A stretch of 64,000 nt of DNA from the NCBI RefSeq assembly GCF_024343615.1, contig NZ_RJUB01000128.1, forward strand, positions 25,249-89,248. Reading direction: 5' to 3'. Made by a program: the position numbers and the translations under genes. Shown piece by piece: positions 25,035 to 34,542 of this stretch (its first letter is position 1; each line of letters starts with the position of its first letter). Source of the DNA: Ferruginibacter sp. HRS2-29 (GTDB taxonomy: Bacteria > Bacteroidota > Bacteroidia > Chitinophagales > Chitinophagaceae). The notes under the pieces were generated by a model. It was given only the letters and a program-made list of their open reading frames with translations. It had not been told where the DNA came from and ran no database searches.

Positions 25035-25739
25035 CTATTTATGAAAGTTTCTGCTTTCAACCAGGTCAAAAAACATTTTCTGGTGGGTTACGCCTACCGG
25101 GATTACCGCGTTTCCTATAAAAATGCGGTTTCTTTCGATGCTGTCGATCTTATCCAGGGCTATTATGAAGGATTTATGTACCCTCACAAACCTTTCACCA
25201 GGCAATCCTTCCTCCATATTCCGGAGGTTTTGGAGCGTGATGATCTTCTCTTTGGCCGTATGAAGTATGATATAATCTTTTAATCCTTCTACAAAAAGCA
25301 GGTCATCCAGCATCACTTTAACGATCTTTCCGTCTGTTTTTACAAAAATGAAGGGGTGTGATGCGGCTGGTTCAGGAGCATTTTTGGGCGGTATGGAGTG
25401 CGCTTTTTCTGCTGCTTTGTAAAATCGTTCGAACGGGATTGGCTTCAGTAGATAATCGACCACATTGTGCTCATAACCTTCCAGTGCATATTCGCTGTAA
25501 GCGGTAGTAAGTATGAAGGCGCATTTGCCCGCGGCTATCTTCATGAACTGGAGGCCGGATAATTCCGGCATCTGCATATCTAAAAAAACAAGATCTGCTT
25601 TTTGTTCCTGCACCATTTGCAACGCACCAATCACATCTGTAGTAGCCGCTACGAGTTGCAGAAAAGGCACTTTGCTGATATAATCCTCCAGGATATCCAA
25701 TGCCAGCGGCTCATCATCTATCACAATACATCTTAACAT
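25035..25739 (-). CDS. LytTR-family response regulator
   Basis: This 234-residue protein has a receiver domain (1-120) with phosphorylatable Asp54 in LVFLDMQMPELSG and conserved Lys99 in YLLKPI, followed by a LytTR DNA-binding domain (about 135-234, with VEGLKDYIILHT, RFVRVHKSFIIALDKIDSIE). It pairs with the LytS/YehU-type kinase encoded just upstream (25868-26896). The two genes are separated by a 128-base gap with gtttagagttt phrases. The divergent outer-membrane receptor gene at 27088 is a likely target. Confidence 0.93.
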   Translation of the reverse strand: MLRCIVIDDEPLALDILEDYISKVPFLQLVAATTDVIGALQMVQEQKADLVFLDMQMPELSGLQFMKIAAGKCAFILTTAYSEYALEGYEHNVVDYLLKPIPFERFYKAAEKAHSIPPKNAPEPAASHPFIFVKTDGKIVKVMLDDLLFVEGLKDYIILHTAKEKIITLQNLRNMEEGLPGERFVRVHKSFIIALDKIDSIERNRIFIGNAVIPVGVTHQKMFFDLVESRNFHK

Positions 25740-25867
25740 TCGTTTAGAGTTTAGGGTTTAGAGTTTTAGATGAGGGTTGTATTGATTATACCACTTATCC
25801 CTGCGCCAACTCTGTGCTCTCCTGTTCTCTGCGGTTTCACTTCCTGTAAACTATCGGAATGGTGAAA
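25740..25867. repeat. Intergenic phrase gap (gtttagagttt / ctctgcg)
   Basis: The phrases cgtttagagtttagggtttagagttt and then ctctgtgctctcctgttctctgcgg separate kinase and regulator genes that normally sit within a few bases of each other. Confidence 0.5.
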
Positions 25868-26896
25868 CTACAGGTGGATGGTTAGTTGACAAATATAATT
25901 CACTTCGTCTTCTTTTATCGAAAGTGCGTGCGAACCGGGATAAAGCAACATCAGTCTTTTTTGAACGTTCACCAGCCCGATGCCATTGCTTTCATCCTTA
26001 TTCCCTTTTGCTTTGATGTTTTTTACGAACAACAACAAATGGCCATTTTCGATGGAAATGTTGATCTGTAACGGGAAGTCAGGATTGTTCGTTTCGCCAT
26101 GTTTGAAACCATTTTCTATGAAAGGGATCAGTAGCAAAGGCGCAATCTGGTAGGTATCTTTATCGCACGAAACGGTGTAAATAATATTGCCGCCGTTGGG
26201 ATAACGTAATCGCTGAAGATCGATAAAGTCTTTGATATAGTTCAGCTCTTTCGAGAGCAAGACTTTTGCCGCACTGCTGTCCTTGAGCATGTAACGCATA
26301 AGGCTGCTCAGTTTCAGGATACTCTCCGGGGCGCTGTCGCTTTTTTTAAAACTCAACGAGTAAATATTATTCAGTGTATTAAAAAGAAAATGCGGATTTA
26401 CCTGGTTTTTGAGCAGGTTGAGTTCTGCATCAAAAACTTCTTTCTGCAGAATATTTTTTTCTTTCTCCGTCCTGATCCAGAAATCGGCCGTCCACAACAC
26501 CGTGCTGATGACAATATAGATCCCGATAAAATAAATGTTATCTAAAATGTAGTAGGTAACAGGAGTACTCTCATTGTAATTTCGTATGTCAAATAGATAA
26601 GGATATAACCTCTCTTCCACATTAAAGCGTACGGCGATTCCCACACATAATAATACCAGCCAGGCGAGCCAAAGTTTTCCGAATTGTTTTGTTTTGAAAA
26701 ACTTCGGTAGAACCACAAAATAATTCGTATAAAAAATCAGGAGGGCGATCAGGAAATAACTGAGGGTAAGCATGCTGAACATATTGCGCCAGTCGAGTTC
26801 TTTATGCTCAAATACCACCTGTTGGATTACCTTCAGCAATCCCAGGGAATACAACCAGTAGCAGATGTGCAGTAATATCTTGTACGAACGTCTCAT
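25868..26896 (-). CDS. Sensor histidine kinase, LytS/YehU type
   Basis: This 342-residue kinase has about four N-terminal membrane helices (between residues 12 and 138), a short coil, and a His_kinase domain with the phospho-acceptor His169 in NQVNPHFLFNTLNNIYSLS. A HATPase domain follows (LLIPFIENGFKHG and NGIGLVNVQKRLMLLYP). There is no extracellular sensor domain beyond short loops, so it probably senses a membrane-related signal. It pairs with the LytTR regulator downstream and is divergent from the receptor gene at 27088. Confidence 0.93.
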   Translation of the reverse strand: MRRSYKILLHICYWLYSLGLLKVIQQVVFEHKELDWRNMFSMLTLSYFLIALLIFYTNYFVVLPKFFKTKQFGKLWLAWLVLLCVGIAVRFNVEERLYPYLFDIRNYNESTPVTYYILDNIYFIGIYIVISTVLWTADFWIRTEKEKNILQKEVFDAELNLLKNQVNPHFLFNTLNNIYSLSFKKSDSAPESILKLSSLMRYMLKDSSAAKVLLSKELNYIKDFIDLQRLRYPNGGNIIYTVSCDKDTYQIAPLLLIPFIENGFKHGETNNPDFPLQINISIENGHLLLFVKNIKAKGNKDESNGIGLVNVQKRLMLLYPGSHALSIKEDEVNYICQLTIHL

Positions 26897-26953
26897 TATT
26901 TTTTTCTGTAAATAAAATTAATCTAATCCGGCTGAAGGGCATGCATCTTTCGA

Positions 26954-27030
26954 CCAATGAGCCGTTTTGATCTGCCAATGAAAACTGGTGCAGATAAACC
27001 CATTCGTCGGAAATTACCTTTCATTGGCAG
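26954..27030. promoter_or_regulatory. Putative operator repeats in the kinase/receptor divergent region
   Basis: The word ccaatga occurs at 26954-26960 and again at 26975-26981, exactly 21 bases apart (two helical turns), and in inverted form at 27021-27027. The second and third copies extend to a 12-bp inverted pair (ctgccaatgaaa). Direct repeats two turns apart are a common layout for LytTR-domain sites, but the sequence does not match the VirR-type consensus I know. Confidence 0.4.
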
Positions 27031-27087
27031 AAAATAAAAAACAGGCTTGAGTACCCGAAGCATATTTGTGTATCAAATAAAACTGTT

Positions 27088-29499
27088 ATGCAAAAGATCT
27101 TATTTTTCCTGTCGTTATTCATTTCGCTTTCGGCACAGAGCCAGCAGATAACCGGCACTGTATCGTCTGCCGATGGCCAGCCGATGATTTTTACTACCGT
27201 ATCGTTGATAAACGAAACTTCCAGAAAGATCATCAAAGCTGATCTTACCGATTCATCGGGCAACTACATTTTTAAAAATTTATCCGCCGGAAAATACAGC
27301 ATTTCCATTTCGGCTACGGGTTACCGTGAGGCCACCCAAACCGGCTTATCGGTTGACAGCTTTCCTGATTTTGTCAGAACAGTGAATATTCAGCTGGCCA
27401 ATACCGCTAAAGATCTCCAGGGTGTGGTGGTGACTTCCAGGAAAAAACTCATCGAGATAAAACCTGATATGACCATCATGAATATCGAGAACAGCATTGT
27501 GGCCACAGGCAACAGCGCATTCGATCTTTTGCGCAAAGCGCCGGGTGTTAGCATTGATGCGCAGGAGAATATCAAATCGAAAGGCCAGGTGGTAAGGATA
27601 TTCATCGACGATAAACCTGCTTACCTGAGTGGAGAGGAACTGCGGAATTACCTGAAGAACCTGCAGGCAGATGAGATCAGCAGGATCGAGATCATCAGCA
27701 ATCCCGGAAGCAGGTACCCCGCAGAGGGCACGGGCGGTATCATCAATATCGTGCTCAAAAAAAATAAGCGGTACGGCAGTAATGGCAATGTTTCGGCAGG
27801 CGTTGGCTACGGAAAATATCCGAAGCTGAATGGAAGCGGAAGTATCAATTACCGCAATAAGAAGGTCAACATGTTTTCTTCTGTGGGAACGGGCAGGTAC
27901 GAAAGTTACAACCGTCTTTTGCTCAACAGCGATATCGGAAGCGGTGCCAATAAAGTTATCCAGGAGCGTACTAATTACTGGCACCCCGTTACCATTTACA
28001 GTAATGCAAGGTTTGGAATAGATTACAGTGTTGATTCAAAAAGTACACTTGGCTTCCTGGCCAGGGGAACTTTTTCCAACGAAAAAGCAGTTACGGATAA
28101 CAATTCATTGTTCAGCGATGTACAAGGGCAGCCGCTATCGCAGATATACAGCACAAAAAAAGATAAAGGTAATAGCAGCAATTTCGTATTTAACCTGAAC
28201 TACAAAAGAGATATCGATTCGGTGGGCAGCTCTTTCAATATCGACCTTGATTATGGTTATTACAGGAACCGTGGAAATGATGTGAATGCAAATCATTTTT
28301 ATGAAAAGGATGTTATGATACGACCGGATTATACGTTCAGGAGCATCACACCTATCGACGTGAATATTTATTCACTCAAAGCAGACTGGGTAAAACATGT
28401 GGATTCGACTTTTTCATTTGAAACGGGTTTCAAGTTGAGCCTGGTGAAAAATGACAATGAACTCATTGCCGATTCTATCGGGGCCAACCATCAATGGACT
28501 CCTGACTACGGCCGCACCAACCATTTCATCTATGATGAAAATATTTATGCTGCTTATTTTACCATCAGTAAACAGTTTAAGAAACTGAGCATAAAAACCG
28601 GAGCCCGTGCCGAATATACCAGGTCAACGGGCAACGCGATCACAGTAGGCAGGGTGGATGAGCGCAAATACTTCAACGTGTTTCCTTCCACTTTCCTGAA
28701 TTATACGCTGAATAAGAATAATACGCTCAATCTTAGTTACACCTATCGCATCAACCGGCCGGCGTACCAGAGCCTCAACCCGTTTGTGAATTTTGTAGAC
28801 CCTTTCACTTATTTTCAAGGCAATCCTTTTCTGAAGCCATCGTATGCGCATGCGATCGAACTAAAACATGGCTTTCGCGATTTCCTGTTTACGTCTATCG
28901 GTTACCGCTATGCTGATGATGTATCGGATAATGTGATCCTGCAGAACCCTGATACGAAAGTGTCGCTGAGCCGTACGGAAAATGTGGGAACGAGCCGTTA
29001 CTGGTCGTTTGATGTGAATGCGGGTATGCCCATTACAAAATGGTGGAGCACCGATCTGAGCGGAGGTATGGGGTATGGCATCGATCGTTCCGATTACCCG
29101 TCTTTCTCCTACCTTACCAAAGCCTGGAGTGCTTATTTCAGCGCGGGCAATACATTCACTTTACCTAAAAAGATAAAACTCGAGTTGCAATTATATGCGA
29201 ATGCGCCCACGCGTTCGGGAATAGCAAAAGTAGCCGGTGTGGTGAATGTGAGTGGCGGTGTACAGAAACCGGTGTTGAAGGAAAAAGGTTCGCTGAAACT
29301 TTCGGTAGCCAATTTTATTGGCCCCACAAGATATAATGCGCTTTACCGTAGCGATCTGCTGCACATCAAATGGATCAATGAATGGGAAGGTAAAAGGGTG
29401 AACCTTTCCTTCTCTTACAAATTCGGGAACATGAATGTGAAGAACAGCCGCCAGCGGAGGACAGCTTCGCAGGAAGAAAGTAACCGGGTGAACCTTTAA
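27088..29499 (+). CDS. Outer-membrane receptor, TonB-dependent-like barrel with CarboxypepD-regulatory N-terminus
   Basis: This 803-residue protein has a signal peptide (ILFFLSLFISLSAQSQ), a carboxypeptidase-regulatory-like domain (about 20-110, ITGTVSSADGQPM), a plug-like domain (ELRNYLKNLQADEISRIEIISNPGSRYPAEGTGGIINIVLKK motif area) and a barrel of the OMP_b-brl_3 type. It would sit in the outer membrane; the substrate is unknown. It lacks a SusD partner, so it is not a classic glycan pair. It is divergent from the LytS/LytTR pair. Its stop overlaps the stop of the convergent dnaX gene by three bases. Confidence 0.88.
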   Translation: MQKILFFLSLFISLSAQSQQITGTVSSADGQPMIFTTVSLINETSRKIIKADLTDSSGNYIFKNLSAGKYSISISATGYREATQTGLSVDSFPDFVRTVNIQLANTAKDLQGVVVTSRKKLIEIKPDMTIMNIENSIVATGNSAFDLLRKAPGVSIDAQENIKSKGQVVRIFIDDKPAYLSGEELRNYLKNLQADEISRIEIISNPGSRYPAEGTGGIINIVLKKNKRYGSNGNVSAGVGYGKYPKLNGSGSINYRNKKVNMFSSVGTGRYESYNRLLLNSDIGSGANKVIQERTNYWHPVTIYSNARFGIDYSVDSKSTLGFLARGTFSNEKAVTDNNSLFSDVQGQPLSQIYSTKKDKGNSSNFVFNLNYKRDIDSVGSSFNIDLDYGYYRNRGNDVNANHFYEKDVMIRPDYTFRSITPIDVNIYSLKADWVKHVDSTFSFETGFKLSLVKNDNELIADSIGANHQWTPDYGRTNHFIYDENIYAAYFTISKQFKKLSIKTGARAEYTRSTGNAITVGRVDERKYFNVFPSTFLNYTLNKNNTLNLSYTYRINRPAYQSLNPFVNFVDPFTYFQGNPFLKPSYAHAIELKHGFRDFLFTSIGYRYADDVSDNVILQNPDTKVSLSRTENVGTSRYWSFDVNAGMPITKWWSTDLSGGMGYGIDRSDYPSFSYLTKAWSAYFSAGNTFTLPKKIKLELQLYANAPTRSGIAKVAGVVNVSGGVQKPVLKEKGSLKLSVANFIGPTRYNALYRSDLLHIKWINEWEGKRVNLSFSYKFGNMNVKNSRQRRTASQEESNRVNL

Positions 29500-31295
29500 T
29501 CCACTTCCAGCCTGAGGCGCTCCCTGAGTTCTTTTATCAAAGGATATTGCTCCGTCATGAGGGCGTATTGCTGCTTGCGGTTGAGCGTTTTTGCTTCCGG
29601 TTCTTCCACGCGTTCCTTTTCATCTATTATGATGCTGTATTTGAGTATCCTGTTGTTGAAATGGTCCTGCAGATGATGTATCAACCCGGATCTTTCCGCT
29701 TCGATGATCTTTTGCTGGAGCGTATTGTCTACGATGATAGTAAAAGTATTATCATCTACGATTGAAAGAGCTGCAGCTTTGATGGTACTGGCACCAAGAT
29801 TATTTTTTTCGGCAAATAACTTTTCAATATGAACAGCCAGTGAAGACTTGAGCTCTTCGAGAAGGAGGGGTTTAGGACCGGAAACGACCTTGTTTTTTTC
29901 AGCCAGTTTTGCCCGTATATTCCCCAGTGTTCCCATTGATCCGCCGGGCAGAGTAGTTGTGGGTGCAGGTGTGGCAGGCTGCTGGCGTTGCGCAGGAGCA
30001 GGAGCGGATACAGGCGCTGGCCTTTCCGTTCTTTCTTCTTCAATCACAAGGCTTGCCGCTTTTGGCGCAGGGTGTTCGGCAACGGGTACAGGTTTGTCGT
30101 CTTTTACCCGGATGATGGGCAATGCTTTGAAAGCGACCGGTTTTGCGCTATCCGTCAGTTTTTTTTTTGATATGCCGCCATCGCCGGCAGAAATTTCCAG
30201 CGCCTGCTGAAGATAACTGAGCTTAATGAGCGTCATTTCCACAAACAGCTTTTTATTGCGGGCTTGTTTGTAACCGATGTTGCTGTCGGTAAGCAGGTTG
30301 AGTGCAGACAGCATCCATGCGGTATCGGTATCGAGTGAAACCTGTAAATATTTTTGTTTAAAATCTTCTGCTACATCCAGCAGTATCGCTGCTTTGGGTT
30401 CTTTACTCACCAGCAGGTTACGCACGAATTCCGTGAACCCTTCCAAAAAAGTATCCCCTTCAAAACCTTTCTGGTTGATGGTATCGAACAGCAAAAGCGC
30501 ATCGCTCAATTGTTGCTTTCGCATATGATCCAGCATGCTGAAGTAATAATCTTCGTCGAGGATGTTCAGGTGCTCAAGGGTGTTGGTGTAAGTGATCTTT
30601 CCGCCGGTAAAACTCACGATCTTATCAAGTATGCTCAACGCATCACGCATACAACCTTCGCTTTTTTGAGCGATGATATGCAGGGCGGTTTTTTCAGCAG
30701 TAATTTCTTCCTTGTCGCATATTTCCTGGATATGCTCTACAGTGTCGTTGGTGGTGATGCGTTTGAAATCGAATATCTGGCAACGGCTGAGGATCGTGGG
30801 AAGTATCTTATGTTTTTCGGTAGTAGCCAGGATAAAGATAGCGTATGGTGGCGGCTCTTCCAGCGTTTTCAGGAAAGCGTTGAAGGCGGCGGCACTGAGC
30901 ATGTGTACCTCATCCACAATATATACTTTGTAATCGCCCGCCTGCGGCGCAAAACGTACCTGCTCTACCAGCGAACGGATATCATCCACCGAGTTATTGC
31001 TCGCGGCATCCAGTTCGTGAATGTTCATCGAAGAGCCATTATCAAAAGAAACACAGCTGTTGCAGGTATTGCAGGCTTCGCCTTCCCCGGTCTTGTTTTC
31101 GCAGTTGATCGTTTTTGCCAGTATCCTTGCACAGGTAGTTTTGCCCACACCTCTTGGCCCGCAAAAAAGAAACGCGTGCGCCAACTGGTTGTTATTGATC
31201 GCGTTCTTTAAAGTGGTGGTGATATGAGATTGCCCTACAACGGTGCTGAAATTCTGCGGCCTGTATTTTCGTGCCGAAACGATGAACTTGTCCAT
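29496..31295 (-). CDS. dnaX: DNA polymerase III subunits gamma and tau
   Basis: This 599-residue clamp-loader subunit has the AAA+ domain (Walker A GPRGVGKT at 46-53, DEVH at 128-131, and a zinc module formed by Cys65, Cys75, Cys78, Cys81), the lid and collar region, then a proline/alanine-rich linker (about 400-445) and a C-terminal tau-like domain ending in an acidic helix (ELRERLRLEVD). It loads the beta clamp at the replication fork. No frameshift slippery site is evident from reading. A partial TAATTTG box lies near its start. Confidence 0.95.
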   Translation of the reverse strand: MDKFIVSARKYRPQNFSTVVGQSHITTTLKNAINNNQLAHAFLFCGPRGVGKTTCARILAKTINCENKTGEGEACNTCNSCVSFDNGSSMNIHELDAASNNSVDDIRSLVEQVRFAPQAGDYKVYIVDEVHMLSAAAFNAFLKTLEEPPPYAIFILATTEKHKILPTILSRCQIFDFKRITTNDTVEHIQEICDKEEITAEKTALHIIAQKSEGCMRDALSILDKIVSFTGGKITYTNTLEHLNILDEDYYFSMLDHMRKQQLSDALLLFDTINQKGFEGDTFLEGFTEFVRNLLVSKEPKAAILLDVAEDFKQKYLQVSLDTDTAWMLSALNLLTDSNIGYKQARNKKLFVEMTLIKLSYLQQALEISAGDGGISKKKLTDSAKPVAFKALPIIRVKDDKPVPVAEHPAPKAASLVIEEERTERPAPVSAPAPAQRQQPATPAPTTTLPGGSMGTLGNIRAKLAEKNKVVSGPKPLLLEELKSSLAVHIEKLFAEKNNLGASTIKAAALSIVDDNTFTIIVDNTLQQKIIEAERSGLIHHLQDHFNNRILKYSIIIDEKERVEEPEAKTLNRKQQYALMTEQYPLIKELRERLRLEVD

Positions 31296-31379
31296 GCTGC
31301 AAATTACGAAAAAGTTGTGAGTTGTCAGAGGTGAGTTGTCAGCGGGGAAGCCGAACCAATCCGCAAGTTATTAAGAGTC

Positions 31380-31520
31380 AATAGTGAATAGTCAATAGTC
31401 AAATCTTCGAAGGTTTTTATACGTTGCCCTGGTGTTTTTTACCAGCCAGCCATGAGTAAAAAGTACCCCTGCCGTGTAAAGTGTAAAGGTTTCACCATTG
31501 ACTATTGACTATTCACTTTG
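31380..31520. repeat. Intergenic inverted phrase repeat (gaatagtcaatagtc type)
   Basis: The phrase atagtgaatagtcaatagtc at 31380-31400 is answered by gactattgactattcac at 31499-31516. The core begins with cttcgaaggttt. The same phrase family bounds gaps at 33700-33820, 36750-36955, 48215-48240 and 57310-57340. Confidence 0.7.
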
Positions 31521-32690
31521 CTAGTTTAATATCGGGTGCCGTTTAAATTCCTTCGTCCTGTCAAATAAATAACGGAAAGTTGTCAACTGTCTTCCGCGTG
31601 ATACTTCGCCGAGGCTGGCAGCAATGTTGAGCATTTTCGGGTTGAAATCGCCGATCCATTGCATTTCATATTCAGTGTAAGGCACATCAGGCTGTTGGAT
31701 CACTTTGGCGGCTTCCGCGATGATATAGGCATCTACCCCTTTACCCTGCCACTCGGGAACCACGCCAAACACAAGGCCGGTGAATTTTTTATTGGGCTTG
31801 AATTGTTTCAGCCAGAGGAATTTCAGTTTTTGCAGCAACCCGAATTTTCCATTCAGGTGCCTGAACCATTGATTGAGATCGGGGAGGTTGATGAACATAG
31901 CGATGGGAACATTTTTGTGATAAGCAAACCAGATGATCCTTTCATCCATCACCGGCTTCATGGTTTTAAATAAAATCACCACCTGTTCTTTTGCCATCTG
32001 TTTCAATCCTCCGTGCCCGGCCCAGGCTTTATTGTATACTTCGGCAAAATCCCCGGCAAATTTTTCGAGTTTCTTCTTATCCATGTGTGCCGACGAGAAA
32101 GCCGGGTCTGCGGCGATTGCAGCATGACGGTCCCAGATCTTTTTTTCCAGGGGCGCCTTGGGTTGCATATCAAAACATATCTGCTCAAAAAAATGTTTGA
32201 ACCCATAGTTTTCAAACAATTCCACATAATAGGGCGGATTGTAATTCATACAATAGAGAGGCTCGATAAATCCTTTGGTAACCATTCCCCACCAGCGGTC
32301 GCGTTCGCCAAAATTGATCGGCCCATCCATCGCTTCCATTCCCTGGTTTGACAGCCATTCTTTGGCAGTATCCAGCAGCAGGCTGGCAGCATCCTGGTTG
32401 TTGATGCATTCAAAAAAACCTATCCCGCCCGGGGCAACATCGTCCCCTTTGTTCTTATATTTTTTATTGACAAATGCGGCGATCCGGCCGATGAGCCCGC
32501 CCTGGTCATTCTTCAATATCCAACGCTCCAGCGAACCGAAACGAAAAGCCTTGTTTTTGTTCTCATCAAAAACAACTTCGATATCCTTATCCAATGGCCT
32601 TATCCAATTAGGGTCGTTCTTGTAAATGATGGAAGGGAGTTTGAGGAATGATTGGCTGTCTGCTGTGGTGGAAACCTTTACTATTTGCAT
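31521..32690 (-). CDS. GNAT-like acyltransferase-fold protein (YghO-like)
   Basis: This 389-residue protein resembles a widespread group annotated as GNAT-like or YghO-like. Features are LPSIIYKNDPNWIRPLDKDIEVVFDE near the start, IGRIAAFVNKKYKNK, DGPINFGERDRWWGMV, MNYNPPYYVELFENYGF and a late VFGVVPEWQGKGVDAYII, which looks like the acetyl-CoA-binding loop of a GNAT domain. Substrate unknown. A TAATTTTG box ends 4 bases before the ATG. Its C-terminal reading ends next to the phrase repeat at 31380-31520. Confidence 0.72.
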   Translation of the reverse strand: MQIVKVSTTADSQSFLKLPSIIYKNDPNWIRPLDKDIEVVFDENKNKAFRFGSLERWILKNDQGGLIGRIAAFVNKKYKNKGDDVAPGGIGFFECINNQDAASLLLDTAKEWLSNQGMEAMDGPINFGERDRWWGMVTKGFIEPLYCMNYNPPYYVELFENYGFKHFFEQICFDMQPKAPLEKKIWDRHAAIAADPAFSSAHMDKKKLEKFAGDFAEVYNKAWAGHGGLKQMAKEQVVILFKTMKPVMDERIIWFAYHKNVPIAMFINLPDLNQWFRHLNGKFGLLQKLKFLWLKQFKPNKKFTGLVFGVVPEWQGKGVDAYIIAEAAKVIQQPDVPYTEYEMQWIGDFNPKMLNIAASLGEVSRGRQLTTFRYLFDRTKEFKRHPILN

Positions 32691-32694
32691 GGAG

Positions 32695-32702
32695 CAAAAT
32701 TA
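32695..32702 (-). promoter_or_regulatory. -7 promoter box of the GNAT-like gene
   Basis: TAATTTTG on the minus strand ends 4 bases before the ATG. Confidence 0.5.
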
Positions 32703-32812
32703 ATAATGAATAATTAATAATGCATAATTCTTCCATCTGGAAGAACTTCGCATTTCAGGTAAAACCCACGATCCGAAATAATAATTAATTATTCATTATT
32801 GATTATTAATTC
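32700..32812. repeat. Intergenic inverted phrase repeat (aataatgaataatt type)
   Basis: taatgaataattaataatgcataatt at 32702-32730 is answered by ataattaattattcattattgattatt at 32778-32810, which overlaps the end of the hydroxylase gene. Confidence 0.65.
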
Positions 32813-33688
32813 CTTCCGAAGTTGATTCGCAGTTTTAGTAGAACCATCATGGCTCCACCCCGGCGGCATGAAAACATACTTGAGCCGGGTGAAAAACGGG
32901 ACTTCCTTTTTGAGGTCGGTGCCGATGCTTTGCCATTCGTGAAAGATCACTTTGAGAGGATGATAGGGATTGGAGATGGGTTTGGTGAGGCCATAACGGA
33001 TCGGGTCGTTTTCCTGCTCTTCCTGGAAAGTGCCGAACATTTTATCCCAGATGATAAGGCACATGCCCATGTTCTTATCGAGATAGCGGATGTTGCTGGC
33101 ATGGTGTACGCGGTGGTGACTGGGGCTTACAAATACTGCCTCGAACCAGCGGGGCATTTTGTGAATGTATTTCGTGTGAACGAGTATGCCATAGGTTTGA
33201 GTGATGGAATACATGAACACGATATCCAGCGGATGGAAACCCATCAACGCGATGGGGATGAAATAGATGAAGCGGTATACCGGCTGAAATACGGAAGACC
33301 GGAAACCTGTGGTCAGGTTGAATTCTTCAGAAGAATGATGAGTGACATGCACCGCCCAGAAGAAACGGCTGTAGTGGTCGATACGGTGCTCGATATAAAA
33401 AGCGAAGTCTTCAAGAAAAAATAAAAGTATCCAGTACAGGTACACATTTTGTACCGTAAAAAAATGATGGTGATAGCACCACATCAGTACGCTGATGTAA
33501 AATGCCCATCTCAGCAGCAGGTCGAGGCCGCCATTGATCAGCGATAGATAAACGTTTTGTAAAGTGCCTTTGAGCGTGTAAAATTTCCTGCCCTGCCAGT
33601 TGCTCAACAGTATTTCGGTGCCTATCAGTATGATATAAAGCGGCACCGAAGTGAGGAGGAACCATGTTTCACGGGAGGAGGAGTTCAA
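32789..33688 (-). CDS. Sterol desaturase / fatty-acid hydroxylase family membrane protein
   Basis: This 299-residue membrane enzyme has the di-iron histidine clusters of the family: HRIDH, HVTHHSSEEFN and SPSHHRVHHA, placed after two or three hydrophobic segments (VPLYIILIGTEILL, LLRWAFYISVLMWCYHHHF, YWILLFFLEDFAFY). Members hydroxylate or desaturate sterols, carotenoids or fatty acids at the membrane; the substrate here is unknown. The last codons run into the aataatgaataatt phrase repeat, so the repeat now encodes the final residues (LIINNE). Confidence 0.9.
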   Translation of the reverse strand: MNSSSRETWFLLTSVPLYIILIGTEILLSNWQGRKFYTLKGTLQNVYLSLINGGLDLLLRWAFYISVLMWCYHHHFFTVQNVYLYWILLFFLEDFAFYIEHRIDHYSRFFWAVHVTHHSSEEFNLTTGFRSSVFQPVYRFIYFIPIALMGFHPLDIVFMYSITQTYGILVHTKYIHKMPRWFEAVFVSPSHHRVHHASNIRYLDKNMGMCLIIWDKMFGTFQEEQENDPIRYGLTKPISNPYHPLKVIFHEWQSIGTDLKKEVPFFTRLKYVFMPPGWSHDGSTKTANQLRKELIINNE

Positions 33689-33689
33689 T

Positions 33690-33828
33690 TTAGTTATAAG
33701 TTATAAGTGATAAGTTATAAGTGATGAGTTATAAGTTGCAAGCCTAAAAGACTTCGAGAAAATATTATAAAATTCGAAGGTTTGACCATTCACTATTGAC
33801 TATTCACTTAAACGAAGCAAAGCTTCGT
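33690..33828. repeat. Intergenic phrase repeats (ataagttataagt and tattgactattcac)
   Basis: Tandem-like ataagttataagtgataagttataag at 33692-33738 is followed by a cttcgagaaaa core and by gaccattcactattgactattcac at 33782-33810. Two phrase families share one gap. The ataagttataag family returns at 62075-62105. Confidence 0.65.
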
Positions 33829-34392
33829 TTAAACCACCATGATCTCTTTCTCCTTAGCCGCAAGATGTTTTTCCACCAGGGAAATGAATTTATCCGTAAG
33901 TGCCTGTGCTTCTACTTCGGCATCTTTGCATTCATCTTCGCTCAGGCCATCTTTTTGCAGTTTCTTGATATCTTCTATCGCATCCCTGCGAATATTGCGG
34001 ATAGAAACTTTTGCATTTTCCCCTTCGCCATTACATCTTTTCACCAGTTCTTTACGCCTTTCTTCGGTGAGTGGCGGCAGGAACAGGCGGATGGTAACCC
34101 CATCGTTCTGAGGGTTGATGCCGATGTTGGCAGCTATGATGGCCCTTTCGATCACCTGCAGCATATTTTTTTCCCATGGCTGAACGGCGATGGTACGTGC
34201 ATCCAGCGTATTGATGTTGGCTACCTGGCTGATCGGGGTTGGGTTGCCGTAATAATCCGCCATGATACCGTCGAGCATTGCGGGAGTAGCTTTGCCGGCC
34301 CTGATCTTTGCCAGTTCTGTTTCAAGATGGGTGATGGCTTTTTCCATTGAAGCCGTAGTATCGTCTATGATTAAATTTAATTCTTCTGTCAT
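33829..34392 (-). CDS. frr: Ribosome recycling factor
   Basis: This 187-residue protein is RRF over its full length: MEKAITHLETELAKIRAGKATPAMLDGI, YYGNPTPISQVANINTLDARTIAVQPWEKNML, RLFLPPLTEERRKELVK and the C-terminal helix. It splits post-termination ribosomes with EF-G. A TACATTTG box lies 20 bases upstream of the ATG. The usual upstream pyrH gene is absent; the upstream neighbour is the WecA-like gene, beyond a phrase-repeat gap. Confidence 0.97.
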   Translation of the reverse strand: MTEELNLIIDDTTASMEKAITHLETELAKIRAGKATPAMLDGIMADYYGNPTPISQVANINTLDARTIAVQPWEKNMLQVIERAIIAANIGINPQNDGVTIRLFLPPLTEERRKELVKRCNGEGENAKVSIRNIRRDAIEDIKKLQKDGLSEDECKDAEVEAQALTDKFISLVEKHLAAKEKEIMVV

Positions 34393-34412
34393 GGTTGAAA
34401 ATTGCTTGGGTG

Positions 34413-34420
34413 CAAATGTA
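34413..34420 (-). promoter_or_regulatory. -7 promoter box of frr
   Basis: TACATTTG on the minus strand ends 20 bases before the frr ATG. Confidence 0.55.
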
Positions 34421-34424
34421 TAGA

Positions 34425-34540
34425 AAATTACGAATTACGAATTAAGAATTACGAATGGGTTCACATTTACGGACGTACGATTATCTATCAAAATTTCCGT
34501 TAGAAAAATTCGTAATTCGTAATTTCCAATTCGCAATTGA
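34425..34540. repeat. Intergenic inverted phrase repeat (acgaattacgaatt type)
   Basis: aaaattacgaattacgaatt at 34427-34455 is answered by attcgtaattcgtaattt at 34508-34530 across a unique core. It is the same outer phrase as in the elements at 5860 and 16605 but lacks their aatgcagttta centre. Confidence 0.65.
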
Positions 34541-34542
34541 TT

